Shown: positions 25,201 through 40,200 of the stretch, piece by piece
How positions within the stretch are numbered: the first letter of the stretch is position 1
How the letters are laid out: the number at the start of each line of letters is the position of its first letter
Assembly: GCF_029784135.1 (NCBI RefSeq)
Contig: NC_073746.1
Span: 226,499,882-226,563,881, forward strand
DNA length: 64,000 nt
Direction: 5' to 3'
From: Toxorhynchites rutilus septentrionalis
Lineage: Eukaryota > Arthropoda > Insecta > Diptera > Culicidae
The notes under the pieces: model-generated
What the model was told of the DNA's origin: nothing
The model's input: the letters and a program-made list of their open reading frames with translations, nothing else
The model's database searches: none
Position numbers and translations under genes: made by a program

Positions 25201-28200
25201 ATTTGTAAAAGAAATGTCAGATTGTTTCGTTTGAAGGTTGGCACTGTACAGACATTATGTAAGTTTGCGTCATGTGCATGTCTTCTGTCAGATCGGAAAA
25301 TTATTGAATAAAATAACGTGCATAACACAAAAATTGCAATCATCTTAGATGTATACCAAAAGAGCCAACGACCCCTGCGGACAATTGGGAGACGTGAAAG
25401 AAATAGAAAGGGTAAGTGTTATTAATTTTTCAAAAGGGGAAATAGCTTCGGTATCGTCATTTCGAGGACCTGGCGTCATCTTCCGCAGACAATAAAATTG
25501 GTTGTAATTAAAAGTTTCGTGATCCCAAGGTATCATTTGGTTATGCTATCACGGACAATGTATGTAGAAAATTGGTGCAATTCCATAAGACAGAAACATC
25601 CTCAAATAATTTCGAAGATTCCATATTCGACCGGCATCAATAAGTAATTGTTATAGTAGGTGACATTTCCATTGGTCTTTGATCAAAGCATAATAATTTA
25701 TTTATGTGAGCTTGAGGATAACTGCTGAATGTAATCCTAAATTTCCCCAATTGTTTTTTTTATTACCTCTTAACTCATAACTCAACTTGCTTCTAGTATT
25801 TAAATGTTATTCAATTACAAAATGTTCAGTGCGCCCAGAAACTTATTACAGCCACTTTTCAAGCATTTTCATCCTTCCGACATTCAGCATTCGACATTCA
25901 ACATTCAGCTATCCCGCTTTCATTCAAAGCGTTCATAATAAGTTAGCTTCCTCCACGGGGTACATTTACAAAATGTAAGTCTGAATGCATTTTTTGGAAT
26001 AGACGAGTCATTTTTTCGATTACTATTCAGAAAAATATCAAGTGTAAATAATATTTATTAAAACAAGTTTCAACAACAATGCTTTCCACTAAAATATTAG
26101 TCATTCTTATACAGACATTCCATGCCAAACTGATATAGTGGTTCTCAGATTTTCGTCAATTTTTTTTTCTTTATTGCAAAAAATTAGAGCCGTATTTTTT
26201 TTTGTTTTATTAGGGTGCCCATTTTCATTTTAGGGTGGTCCGAAAAATTATTTTTTTTTCACTTTTTCCCAAAAATGACTTTTTTCAAAAATATTGAACT
26301 GTTGAACAGATTTAGATGATCGATATATTTAAGTGAAGCCAATAAGCTAGCCTTTCCTAAAAAAATGAATTGAATTGAATTGAACAAAAAACTGGATTTT
26401 ATTTTCGTAATTATTGATTGTAGTCGTTTTTTATTGGTTTCATGGCTAGAGGGCGCTATATTTTTTATATTTTTTTTTGAAAGCTGAGGATTTTTTACAT
26501 AACATATCTCGATATTAGAGATCCTTTTGTTACGTTTTTGAGATATAATTTTTCAAAGTTAACCGATGGTTTGAAAAAACAAATTTTCCCTCGCTAGTTC
26601 ATTGGATTTAGTTTGATATGTCGATCATCTGAGTCAATTCAATGGTTCAAAAGTCATGATTTTTAAAAAAAAGTCATTTTTGGGAAAAAGTGGAAAAAGT
26701 TGATTTTTCGGACCACCCAAAAATGAAAATGGTCACCCTAACGAAAAAAATAAAAAAAATACGGGTCTAATATTTTGCAATGAAGAACAAAATTACCACT
26801 TTTCATAGAAATTTGAGAATCACTATATCGATTTGGTATGGAATGGCTGTATAACGAGTTGGTTCACGTAACACAACTTATACAGTGTCTTGTCGACCCC
26901 TAGGGAAATGATATCGACCCCAAGGAATCGACTACTTTGAGAATCCCTGGACTAGGACTACTTCGGCATTCCATGTCAGCGTGATTTATAATGACTATAA
27001 AATGAATTGACGAGCGTTGGGAGTGAGGATGACTGATGAAATATTTAGCAAATGGTCGTGACTAATGAATACAAAATTTTAATCAACTTTGTCTCCAAGT
27101 TCAATTTTGTGAAACGAAATATACAGAAATTGGGGTTTATATCAACAAAACTCACTAATATGTCAGTGTCTCTGCAACGGTAAAATAAAATCACGGAAAA
27201 AGTAGCGTTACAAAAGAATCCAGTGTAGATGAAAATGGATCGCCAAATGTGTTGTTAAGCGCAAAACTCGAGGAAGGAATCATCCGTTTTGAGCCGTCTT
27301 TTTTTTGTTATATTCGTCTCTGGTCATACATCAATGCTACGGTGAAAAAAGTCGGAAAATTCTGAAGGAAAGTGGGAAAATTCGGAATAATGAATTCCCA
27401 TATGTTTTACAATTACTTCGTGATAAGCGTTGTCAGTCTATTCGAGTTTTGCGCTGGAACTGATCTTTGGTCGAAAGCGGCAATGGAATTTCAGATGAAA
27501 TAACGCACTCCTAAGTCTTCTATTTATATAAATAAAAATGGGTCACCAAATGCGTTGCTAAGCGCAATAATTCGGCATGGTAAAGCTTTATGTATTCGTT
27601 CTAGGATGAAGATAGATAACCTTTTTTTTTCTTCCTGGTTGGCACTGATGTTTCTGAAGCAGCTTCGGTTTCTCAACTCACTTGCATATCTCACTCAACT
27701 CACTTGTAGTATCACTTGGGCCATGAGATTTATATTCCAAAAAAAAATGATAAAAAAAATCTATTTTGAATTTCAAGCAACTCAAAGTGGACACTTCGAA
27801 AATAGACGAAAAAACTTGTTCACACCGCTTGTTATAAGCAAACTAAGCTTTAACAAGTTTGACAGAGTGTACCATTTTGTCTCAAATTCCGAACACTTCA
27901 TTTTTAAATGTAAATTTACTGAACTTAAATATTTTAAATAATTGAATAAAAAAAACCCTGACATTGTTATGTATAGGCTTCATTTTAATATCATTCACAG
28001 ATATCGATACTACCTAAAACGAATAATACTAAGCAAAAAAGTGACTGTTAAAACCAGCGATAAAATGTTTGCGTTAGCAAATTCGGAATTTGAATCAAGT
28101 TTTGAAGCACAAAATCCCAATTTTTGGGAGTGTTCTATTTTTCTAAAGAATAATAAAAAAAATTATTAAAAAGAATGCATTTTGGGTGTTCGGAATTTGA

Positions 28201-31200
28201 GACAAATGTAATCAAACATAGTTTTAGTTTTTCACCATGAATATGAATTTATAAATTAATTTTATGGTGGCCAAATGAAAAAAAGGCTCTATTGTATCCA
28301 AAATCCACATGAATTTCGCGAAAAAGTACCATTTTGAGTAATGAGACACTGTTTAATGATCAACAAAGCTTAAGTGTTCGGAATTTGAGACAAAACGGTA
28401 TATGAACTCGATTATAGTTTTATCACATAGTGGCAATTTTCACTTTTCTTAAAAACGATGTTTTTATACCTATTCTTATATTGGGCTCATCTCGCTTGCG
28501 CCAATTTCAATAAATGATCCATTCTACTCACAAGTCACGATTTTCTTGAGAAGCGACTCTCAGATGAAAATGCATACATTAAAGATTTTTCGGACAAATT
28601 GTGTGAAACCCTCACGTTGTAACGATGTACGAAACCAAGCTTCACTGGATGCTTATGAACGATGGTTTTATATAACTGTAGTGAATCTGCTAATTGATTT
28701 ACCGTGTATCGAGGTTTATTTGTGACCAGCGTCTTGCTTTGGTCATCATCAGTGACCGCAGAAACTTTCCGATTAACTTAATTCTCTTCAATAAATGAAT
28801 GTTCCTATTTCTGAAAGTCTTATATGTCGATGTTATTTGCTGCGAAAATATAACGGAACTTGTATTTTAATTATTCAAACCGTAAATGTAAAACCGAAGA
28901 AACTTACCGACAAATATGCTAGAAAACTTTGATTGCGTTTTTCTCAATTGCTGATTTTGGAACATGGGACAACTATGCGCAGAACGGCAGTACTGTTATC
29001 TAAAAAAATCACATTACAAATTCACAAAAATAGACTTTCCGGGACTTCTTTTTCAGAATACGCTTAAAACCTGTCTGATACAATCGACTACCGTTTGAAT
29101 GGAATGCTCTGAATTTTTCAACTAGCTCCTCTGAAGGATTGGTCTCAGCCATGACACAATTTGTTACGTCATATCTTCTCTGGTTAAAACAACATCAACC
29201 ACATCATACTGCACTCTCGTCACTAACTTTTCTTATAATTATTTCATTGAGGCATAGTGAATCAAACAGCAAAAGAAAAATTAATTAGAACTTCTTTCCA
29301 TCATACGCATGGCAATCCCTCAGATTCCCACTATTTGTGTATCCATTCAAGCATGTAATAAAAATACATCTGATTAACAATGTTGACTACTTGACATTCA
29401 CTCGAACCATCATCTTTCGGCCCTAGCATACGCTCGTAACAATAAAAGCAGAACATTTTTCTTTCATCCGCATGAATAGTCCAATGGCTCTTGGCTTCTG
29501 ACAACTTTCCAGAACAAACACTTGATTACTACTGCTGTCAATATTTCATACAAGAGTCTACAAGCACCTCAAAGAGCTCGGAAGACGTTTGGATCCTGAC
29601 TCTGCAGTCATCCTAGGAAGTAGTACGAACCCACATCACAGTGCATTGAAGCGCCGACTGTGGAAACAAGCCGTAGGAGAGTCTAATGTTTTTGGCTTGC
29701 CCAACAAATTTTATTCGTTCCCAAGCTCAGCTCTCGACCTCGACCGCCCTTGCATACGACCGACCTGGAGTCAGTACTCTATTCAATATTAATTTCGTAA
29801 CAGGTAAACGGAAATTGTCTAACCAAATGTGTAAATAATTCAGCTATAAACTGTGGTACACCCAGCTGCACCCATACTTGGGAAATGGTCTGTTTTTACA
29901 GACGCATTATCAAATATGCTAGCTCACTTCTCCAATACACACCCGGACACATAAGCGGACCATTGAAATGGGCCTCAGCATCACCCCAGATGAGGCTGCG
30001 GGCAGAGGCCACTGACAATTGTGCCGTACAGCAGCGCGTTGTGTTTCAATGTTCACAACCAATTTAATGAAACGAGAAATAGACGGTGGCTTAGTTCCTT
30101 GGGGAGAGGTCACTGGATACCACCGGGATGGAATATAGAGTGGTCCAATAATCGAATTCCATCATGTCATCTCGACAGAAAACGATGCGAAAATAGGCGG
30201 GAAGAGCACGTTGAACACAAATAAAAATCGAAGCAAAGCAACACTTTGTCTGACCATATGGGCAGAACTCATAGCGTCGAGGGGAAGGAAATTGATTTTC
30301 CCCCACGAATCAACGCGTTGGCAGTGTCGATTTGGGAAACGCTCCCCGTGTTGGAATGACAGTTTCTTGTTACGGAATGTTGCTTGAAATTTTTCCGCTT
30401 CCTCACAGGAGATAGAGTGGTATGGAATGTTTTTAAGAATGAAACACTGTTTCTAAATTGTTTGTCCATGCTCTTGCGTTCTACAGTATTTCTAAAGCAT
30501 TCCAAATTAGAATGTGCGAATGGATGCAAACATTTCAAAAGTTTAAGGGGGAATATAGAGAAATGGTCAGAAATGTAGATTCCCGGATCAATTCAAAATA
30601 TATTTTTTTTAAATCAATAGATTCAATTCTACGGGTTGTACACAAAAAAGAAACCGGACGCACCAAAAATCATGTCATTTGTTTATATTCTGAGTAACGG
30701 TTTTTGTTGTCATGATAAGCTCATTTGTTTGCATCAAGGCGTCACCGTCAATAAAATCTCGAACTATTCGCTAATGAGACGGCCGAACTCTTAAATTATC
30801 TATAACCCACGCAGTGTGATGTTCTGGAACAAAAATTTAGTTTGAAAAATTGCGCTTTCTAACTAAATTTTCGTGTTCGATTTTTTTTGTGTTCAACCTT
30901 TATCTAGAACAGGAAAAGTATCATTCTCCCATTCTTTTTCTAACCTGCCTGAACAAATTTGCTCGAAATGGAACGCATATCAAAATGATTTTTAAATGAA
31001 GCTCCGCTTTAGCACTTTCCCCAAGATTGATGGTAATTATGGCTCAGCCAACAGGATACGTTCTGGTGGCCCGTTAAGTGTACACTCCAGCTGAAATGGA
31101 GATCAGTTCACTTTATTACACCAACCACATATAGGCACTTTAGAAAATAACGCCACCCACCTCGAATACAATAACAACAGCAGATGAGGGCACTCAAATC

Positions 31201-34200
31201 AGAGAGCATTGAAAAAAATATTTCCATTAAAATAACGACAACAGCAGTGTGTATAGCAGTTTCAGCACCAACTGTCTGCCATAAAAATTTGTGAAATATG
31301 GAACAAAATTAAATATTCGCTGCCGTCGAGTATCTACAGCAACTCATGCTGAACATTTTGCAAGCTCTGTGATGCGACGCCACACGAAACCAAAAAAAAA
31401 AAGAAGGGAAACGCCGAACGTAAACAATCCACCCACACACATATGCATATACCGGGGCCATTTTGTTTGTCGGTCACAGACGTGTAGCAACAGCGGAAAG
31501 CGCCAAAATTACCTGTCACTTCATATTTTTATGACAATTTATCACATTCGTGGCCCATAAACTCTCACACCGCTGGGTATCATCGGTCGGTGGAAGTTTT
31601 TGAAAGGATTTCTAACGCAAGAAGGCGGATTCCCAGGGTGTGGGGGTCGCTGCAAAGTTCAAACGTTCCGTTTTCAGATTTTCCGGCAGGCTGAGCTTCT
31701 ACTTCTACGCATGCTGTGCAAATGGATACACCTACATGGTCTTAGGATTTGGAAGACCACTTCATACGGAAGAATAGAATTCACTCTCCGAAAACGAACA
31801 TATCGTTAAACATTTTAGAGTTTTTTTTTTACATTCATAAGGTTGTTGGTTTGTCCAATCGAAAATATGATTTGGTTCGTTCACTTTTTTGAATGCTCTA
31901 GTTCAGCGCACCTGTGTCAATTCAGGTACTCAAATGTTTCCCAACATATAAATAATATTGTCCTTTTCATGGTTTATAGTAGTTTTACAGGATATTTTTA
32001 CGGATTCACATGTTTTAAAGCTTTAATAAATCCTTTTTCTATTGTTGTCAATGCGCCCCTCATTTGAGCTAACTTTTAATCAATCACCAGATGTTTATTT
32101 GGTACGTATTCAGACCTTTTCTGGTAAGTGTTATACTTACAAATATTGTATACATCATGCTTGCACACCATTTGTATCAGATTTATATATCTAAATCATG
32201 TAATTAATGCATCTCGATGATCTCAATTCTGATCATGGTTTGTCCTAATTTCTAATTTCTAATTTCTTTATTTTTGATTTTTGACTCAAGATCAATGCCA
32301 GAACGAATATCGTTTCGAATGCGATGAATATCAATTTGTTGCTTTCGATATTCAAAGTATAAATAACAGCGAAGTTATGAACCCCGCTCAATGCCGCAAT
32401 CATTCATTACAGCAAATTTGTTTATGCATCAGCGATATGAACAAAATGAACTCGTTTGTTATTGTCATCAATATAATGAGGGTAGTATGTTTCAAGCAGA
32501 CAAAAAGTCATTTACACTGAAATAGAATCATATTTGTTATTCGTGAATATTTGTTGATATTATAAGACACTGCTGTTCACCTTCAAAATATCCTAGAAAA
32601 AGCAATATTCTGAAGAAAGCACAAATTATGACTGGATCAATATGATAACAGTGAACGGGTCGGGTCGTCCATCGATATCGGAAGATGGGCACTTTTACAG
32701 GAATTTTTTTTTTCGAACAACAACTTTTTCATGTTTTTTTTTTAAATTACAACTAATCTTATTTATGTTTTTTTTTTAAAAAAGATGGTGATGGTCCCAC
32801 CTCATTCCCCTACAAAGATTTGAGCAGGACGAGTTATCTTATTGATAATAATTGAGTTACTGTATTTCTTTATTACATCATACTAACCAGTGAGCACATT
32901 AAATTGAAAAGAAAACGGACTGGTTATCCCGCAGACATAGATTACTAATCGAAAGAACAATTTAAGCCTTTATCTAAAGTATTCATTCCATGGCATGTCG
33001 AGATAATCCCCAACTCGGGAAGGCCCTAGACCGATCGGGAATTGAACCCAATGCCTATGTCAGTATTAGCCACGAATTTACAAGGGAAATTCCGCTTTAT
33101 CAGATCCCCGGCCACGGCCTGCAATTGAGATCGTTTCCGAGTTCTAGTAGCTGAGCAAACCCAAGCCTAATTCTAACCGATACTTCAGGCCCATTACTTT
33201 ACATATCCCAAGGCATGTCAAGAAAATTTCCAACCCGAAAAAATCCTTGACCGATCAGGAATTGAACCCAATACCTATGTCAGCATTAGCCTTGAATTTA
33301 CAAAAAAATCCCGCTTCACTGGATACCCGACAACGGTCTGTTAATCGTTTTCGAGACCAGACAGATGAGCAAACCTAAACCTAATTCCAGCCGATCTTTC
33401 AGGCCCTACATTCAACCTGGGGTATTCACGTGTCAACCTGAATCTGCAATGAGATCTTCCACAACACAGAAAAGTCTTGATATAATTATTAATTAATTAT
33501 CTGTTGAGAAGATGAATTTAAAAGTATTTGATATCTGATTGAGCTATCCCTAGCTTACCACAGGTTTCCACATTAAACCCCTTGGAATGACTTTGTTTTA
33601 TTCGATCAAAAATTCTTTTGCTTTTGTTCAATCTCACGTTTCTCTGTGTTTGACAACGCGCGCTGGCTCAAACTGTTGCAGACTTCACAATTATTTTTTA
33701 AATTTAATTGAATATTTAATTTTAATTAAGATAAATATAAAAGCAAAAAAAAATACCACCGTCACCATAGTCTTGACATGAAAAACACACGGACACACAT
33801 ACACACAAAAGACAATAATTTCTTCGTTTTATGAATGCAATGAGATCTGCCACAACATCGAAAAGTCTTGATATAATTATCTGTTAAGAAGATCAATTTA
33901 CAAGTATACCGACTGAGCTATCCCTAGCTTACCTCAGGTTTCCACATTAAACCCATTTGAATAATTTCATTTAAAAAAAAATGGTTTTTGCATATGTTCT
34001 ATATCAAGTTGTCTATGTTTGCCAACGCGTGCGGACTCAAGCTATTGAAGGTTTCACAAGTATTGTTTAAGTTGATGTCAAATACTACGGAATATTCGGT
34101 GGCTTGTTGCTGTCTTTGCTTCATTTGGTAATGTGTTATACAGGCGATATCCTTTATAAAAAAGTGAGTTTTGGATACATGACATTCGAAAGATCATGGT

Positions 34201-37200
34201 TCTGAGATCACTTGCTTGTCTTGTGTTATATCGGTGCATATCTCTTCCATATGTTATCGTGTTTTGTAAATAGTTCGGTGTCATACCGCTAATCATCTTA
34301 TTTATGAAAGTAAGAGTGCAATATTTGATACGCTGTCCCACTGACTTCCATTGTAGGCATTCAAGCATAAATCTTCGTGGAGTAAGTCGATCCCATCTCA
34401 ATATCAAGCGCATGGCCTTGTTCTGAACAATTTGCATTCTTTTCATTTGGCTCTTATTTGCGAGAAATAGCACAGATGCACAATAATCGAAATGTGGAGC
34501 AATCAATGCTTTGTTGATTTTGTTTAAAGTAAAGATAGTGATATAGTGTATTGGACAAAGTTTTAGATCGTATTGAACTATGAATTTTCGTCGAAAACGT
34601 CAACTTTCTATCTTTTATAGTTTCTGGAATATAGGGTATTTTCGTATGGAGAACACTGAAAAAAATAATGTTTTACTCGTTACATTTTTGTTTACATTTG
34701 AATAATTTCCTACATTTCATCCTTTGAATTGAATTTTGTAGTTATTATAGTTTTTAAATTAAAATTTTTTGTAAAAAATGAAGAAACAAATTTTGGCTTT
34801 TTTTAAAAAAAGTAGTCTCATTCTTTTTTTGAATATTTCAAGTATGCAAAGTTGCTTCAAATACCCATGTGTTTACACCCACAACGTTTCGCTGCTATCT
34901 GAGATTGTACTGCCAACTCCTAGGACGACAAATCTGATATCACAGTGTTGTTGAGTATGTATTATTTAACAAACAAAAAATAAATTAGTGCCAATTGGAC
35001 TGTCCCCTAAATAGCTGCAACCGGTTTGTTGAACCCTTGCAGCCAAAACCTTGTAAACCGGTGGGAGTTTTGCAAGTTTTTCTTGTTGACCGATTTCAAA
35101 CAATTGTTTGTTTACGTGATCTTGGATATACTTCCTATCGTCGTACGTACGATTTTTTCAAAATATTGATTTTTAACAAAATGGTGACAGTTTTTGTAAA
35201 AAAATGCGTTTGCCTCAAAATTCGAGACAAAAACATTCACCAAATTATTATTTTTCAAAATGTTGAATAAGTCCTACGTATGATGACATTAAATTTAGTG
35301 GCGAATCTGGGAAATATTACCTCCATTACCTCCAAAAAGCATTATAGACCATCATTGAAGTTACTAGTTGCTATATCTGCAGCAATTTCCAAAACTATTG
35401 ACTTTTGGTTGTATGCATCAACATTGCAAATCCACCGCTCTGGTCGCGATAGTAAGCGAATCAAGTTGCTCGAATCTTTGATCGACAAATGCACATAGAA
35501 CCACTCCGAAAACCAATTTAGATATATCCATCCATTATATTGCAGACTTAGGTCCACGCAAGCAAAGACTTAGGTCCACTAATTGACTTGTATCTTCGGA
35601 ACGGAGCATCGGGCAAACCTGGGACGAAAACTACAGTGTTTGTTTGTTTGTTTATTTATTACCAACAGGATAGAAACCCCAATGGTAGTCTTAGTATCTA
35701 AATTAACTTAACATAAATATTGCATTAAATTACAAAATTACATTAAAAATTTGCATTGCCTAGTAAGTTGTCCAAAGTCAAGGTCTAAAAAACATTAAAA
35801 ATTTACGCTTGAATATTTTTTAACATTTCAAGTATGCAAAGTTGCTTAAATGACCAATGTCTTTACACCCATAACGTTTCAATGCTATCTAAGATGGTTA
35901 TACCTGCTCCTAAGGCGAGTTGGCATGAAATTCGTCATTTGTGTTATTCAAATTTAAGTTGCAAAAAACATTCGAAAATTATTGTATATCTCGAACCTGT
36001 CAGGTTTTACTTTAGCAGTCAAATTGTGCAAAATGGTTCGCTTAGAATAGAAAATATTCCCAAAAATTCCCCAATTCATAACGCTTGTAGAGAACACTGA
36101 ATTCTTTTTTTTTACGCGTTAGCGCAATAAAAATCGCATAATGTCGATCAAATCGCGTAAAACAAGATTTCCCCGTCACTCGCCACAATTCAACTCGCAC
36201 GTGCTCTAGCAGGATTTCTCTTCCCAACGAGGTGACGATAGGCGGTGCCAATCGCGTAATTTCAAGAAAATCGCGTTAAAAAAGTCGCGTAAAAATGAAT
36301 CTTGCTTGATAGTTTTCCTGTTTACTTACAATATTGTATATAGAATTGGGTTTTATTTCGTCGCTGTGTGTTACTTATACAATATTGTGACACTAACTGG
36401 AAAATGCTTTCATACGTTCTTGACCATTTTAATGTCCATGGTGTCATCTTAACATTGGCTACAGTAGGCGAATTAGCGCCAATATGGAAACCCAGAACCT
36501 TCCAGTTTCCAGTTCGTTTTTGTTTAACCGTAACTTTCAGTCAATTCACAGATCTATCTCCCGGAAACGAATCTTGAAGTTGATCGTGGTAGCCTCCATA
36601 AACTGCCTCGGCTGATGTATGGTATCGTATTTGTACTTCTTCAAAACATATCAAATATATATCCTCCTGTATCACATGTGGAAACAAATTAAAATAGTAA
36701 AATGTACAATAGGGCTAAATAAAATGAATGTAAATTGAAACCATTCAGATAACTTCTGACACAAAGCCGTATATCACAATTCGATAATAGAATAATATAA
36801 AACACTCAGCATTAGTGAACAAAATGATAAGCTTCTAACCAACGAGTTCCATTGTTGTAGAGAGCAAATTATTACGAGTACTGATATTTTGTTTCGCTAG
36901 AGAAGATTGTTCTCTTGCGGAATGTTCAATTATTTTATTGGTTCGTGAATCGAATAGATGTGGGAAAACATGTGCAACAACTTTGAAGGATTCTGGATCA
37001 CATTCAGATATAAGGAATGTCCCTTGTCAACTAATAGGTAAATAATGTTCGACAGCCGTTTCAGTGTGATCCTAACTAAACAGTTACTTTGACATTGAGA
37101 TTATCTGTACCGAGATCAGTACAAGAGGAGGTCCACTACGAACTGCACATTATTAAGCGAACCCGTAGCAGTTTGACTGTCTAGCCACCCAAAATATAAA

Positions 37201-40200
37201 AAGGTAAGTTGATGTTTTACAGATCACACCAAATATCGCTAATTTGGAGATCAAAATTTTACAGGAAGTATTCGGTATGATTATATTCTTCATTCTATTA
37301 AATTATCTTCAGAATTCACATAATTAAGAGACACACAAAAATTGCATTTTCAAGGTACGTCTCATCGCCAATGACTGTGGTGCTGACATCGTACATCCTC
37401 AATCCTGTGATTCCATTTACTGCCCTTTCCTCTTCTGATTCATTTTGATTCCGGCATCATTACAACATGCACAGTCCATCGTGTATCGTACAGATATGTA
37501 TCGTAGATATATCTCGATAGATGGAAGTAATTTAGCCTGTTGCTTTTTTCCCTGAAAGCAGCATTCGACATCTTCCACGTTCCTTCTATTCTGACATCCA
37601 ATCGGTCAATCTACCCAACCAGCCCTCCTATTTGTTGGCAACTCTTTCAAGTTTTTCACATAAAAATGCAAAAGCCACCTGCCCATGTGGGTTTAATTGC
37701 AAGCATCGTTATTGAAACGACATCTCTCTGTTTATGCCTTCATAGCTACATTGATCTAATTAGCAGTAGTTTGTCATCTTTTCAACGTAAAAAGATCTAA
37801 GATACGTTTTCTATAACGATTTTTCTATCATCTCTGTTTTTCATTGTTTGCTGATTATTACAAACGGACCGCATTGATTGCTGCAGAACTAGGATTGTTA
37901 TTGATTCAAAACATTTGAAAAAAACGAAACGAAAGAGGAAAATAAGAGGAATTTCAAGCGTTACGAGTATAGTAAAACATATGTTTAACTCGAAATATGT
38001 AAGCCAATGAATATATGGTGTCAATAGCAGAACGAATGTTTGAAGAAATTTTTATTTCCTGAAACCATTCGATCCCATTTGTACTCAAAAATCTCAACCC
38101 GACAAATCTGCCTCAGTGTCGCCCAATCGAAGATTACGGACCGTTTTTAAATGTTCACTATTTTTTCCGAAAAATGGACAATGTATTCTTAATTTCAATA
38201 TATCAGATCTTTTTCATGTATGTTTGTCTTTTTTGACAGTTTGAGAAAGAAATATTATCAAAATTTTAGTTACCACCCGGTACATCCACTGCAAAAACTG
38301 CCCATTACCATCGCATCTAAAACTTTGTCCATGTATTTTATTGTCGTCCTTACGCCCTTGCGATGTGTCTGGTACGCCACAATCTACTTATTTTTGCCAG
38401 ACATACAATGAGGTTATCTCCAAGCAGCTCATGGTTTATGCGCCTTCAAGAAAAAAACACGTGGCCTCGATCAAACGAGTGAGTTTATCCTCGTCCTCGT
38501 TCTCGTACATGATCTCAGGATAGCTGTCCATCAACTGTATCATCCGCTGCTTAAAAGTCGATGAAAATGTGATGTGTAGGATCGTTGTACTCACGACATT
38601 TTTGCAAACTCTGTCGGATTGAAATGAGTTGATCGATTGTAGCATGGATGTAACTTGTCTTGTACCGGATCTCGAACCTGCTAGGTAATGATAATAGACG
38701 TCGAAATATGGTTTGGGAGAATATTTTGCAGGCAGCGTTGATAAACGTAATGTTATGGTTGTAGAAAAGTTGTAGTGAAAACATTTAATCCTCAACACAC
38801 ACATAATATTGTTGGTCACCAGCCACTTGATTACACGACTCTGCATCTTGGCCTACACGATGAAGCCGGTGTCCAGTTCGATCCTCCGTACCATCTCCCC
38901 TTTTCGGTGATGATCAGGCAGTGTAACCTGCTGCCACTCGGGAGATTCTACGATATACAGTTTCAAGTGCCGAGTCTCCAATTGTAATCTTTAATTCGTC
39001 GCCTAGATCCCTGTCGATGGCTCCAATCCGATGTTTATCCCTGATTATTGGTAGTACTCTTTTCCGGAGAGCAGACGCTCATGGCGCTCATTTCTTCATC
39101 TCCCTCCCTCACCCCTCGCCGGAAAATCAATAATTTAGCGAAACAGTGTGAAAAGAATGATTGTTTTCACACACTTCCCACCAAGTAATATCAATCAAAC
39201 TCTAATCGATTACTCACAAGATATTAAATTTTCATCTTATGTCGCAAATGTATGGTGAAAAACGTCTGAAAACTCAAGCTAGAGTTCTGAAAGTTAAATT
39301 TTCATTTTTTAATTTTCCACATTTTCCGGTTTTGTTTGTTTTGGTGAAAGCATCTTTATTTTTTCAACACTTATGCCAGACAACGTCATCGATACAGTTA
39401 TAAAAATCACTTAATAAAATGTTATTCCTGAGTCATATCGTTTCATGTCATAAAAAATTATAGGAGGTTGTGTCCAAGACACGACCGCATTGTTGACGTA
39501 GAACTACGCTGTTATTTTATATAAGGCGTTTGTTTATACCTTCGTATATTATTCTATAATGCTGTGAAATTTTAGAAACAACTGCTTAGTAGAATAATCT
39601 TTGAAATGGTTTTTTCATTGTAGAATCAGTTGACGATAATTGATTGATAATTCATTCTTGCCCTCGCAAAACAATACACTAGCAGATCGTATGTCGCAAT
39701 TTATTTCATGTCAATGCATTAAAAATTTACCTCGAACGCTATTCCGGTGGGCTTTTTCGCAATAGACATAGACTCGGCTACAGTCGATTATAACATGTAG
39801 CACCAGCACCATTCTTCCACATCTCATAACTACATCAATATATCTTTGGCACCGCTTGGAAACAACAACAGTGACAACACTTGTAAGTATTAAATATCAT
39901 GCTAAATGTTATTTAGCATTGCCTCAGTGGAATCGCACCTCTAGGCATCGTTCGTATAACGTAAACCAAGCGCCAAACAAGCATTAGCCATAACATGCAT
40001 ACAAAGCCATTACATTGGTGGCTTGAAACTACTAGGAATATAAACACTTTTCATCATGTTGCGCTATTCTCAAAAGAAACGCTTCTGTTAATATAATATT
40101 ACTCGAAAAAAGTTGTATTACTTTCTCATGCTCGAGAGAAGCGCAGCTGTGGAGGAAGTTTTGCTACTGGTGAGCGAAACCTAATCACATACAAAATTCC

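Noticed and set aside
32281..32520. 79-codon open frame
   Set aside because: It lies within a dispersed repeat whose inverted copy at 4824-5105 does not keep the frame.
38775..38987. Plus-strand frame opposite the reverse-transcriptase fragment
   Set aside because: No recognisable product; probably non-coding flank of the retroelement remnant.
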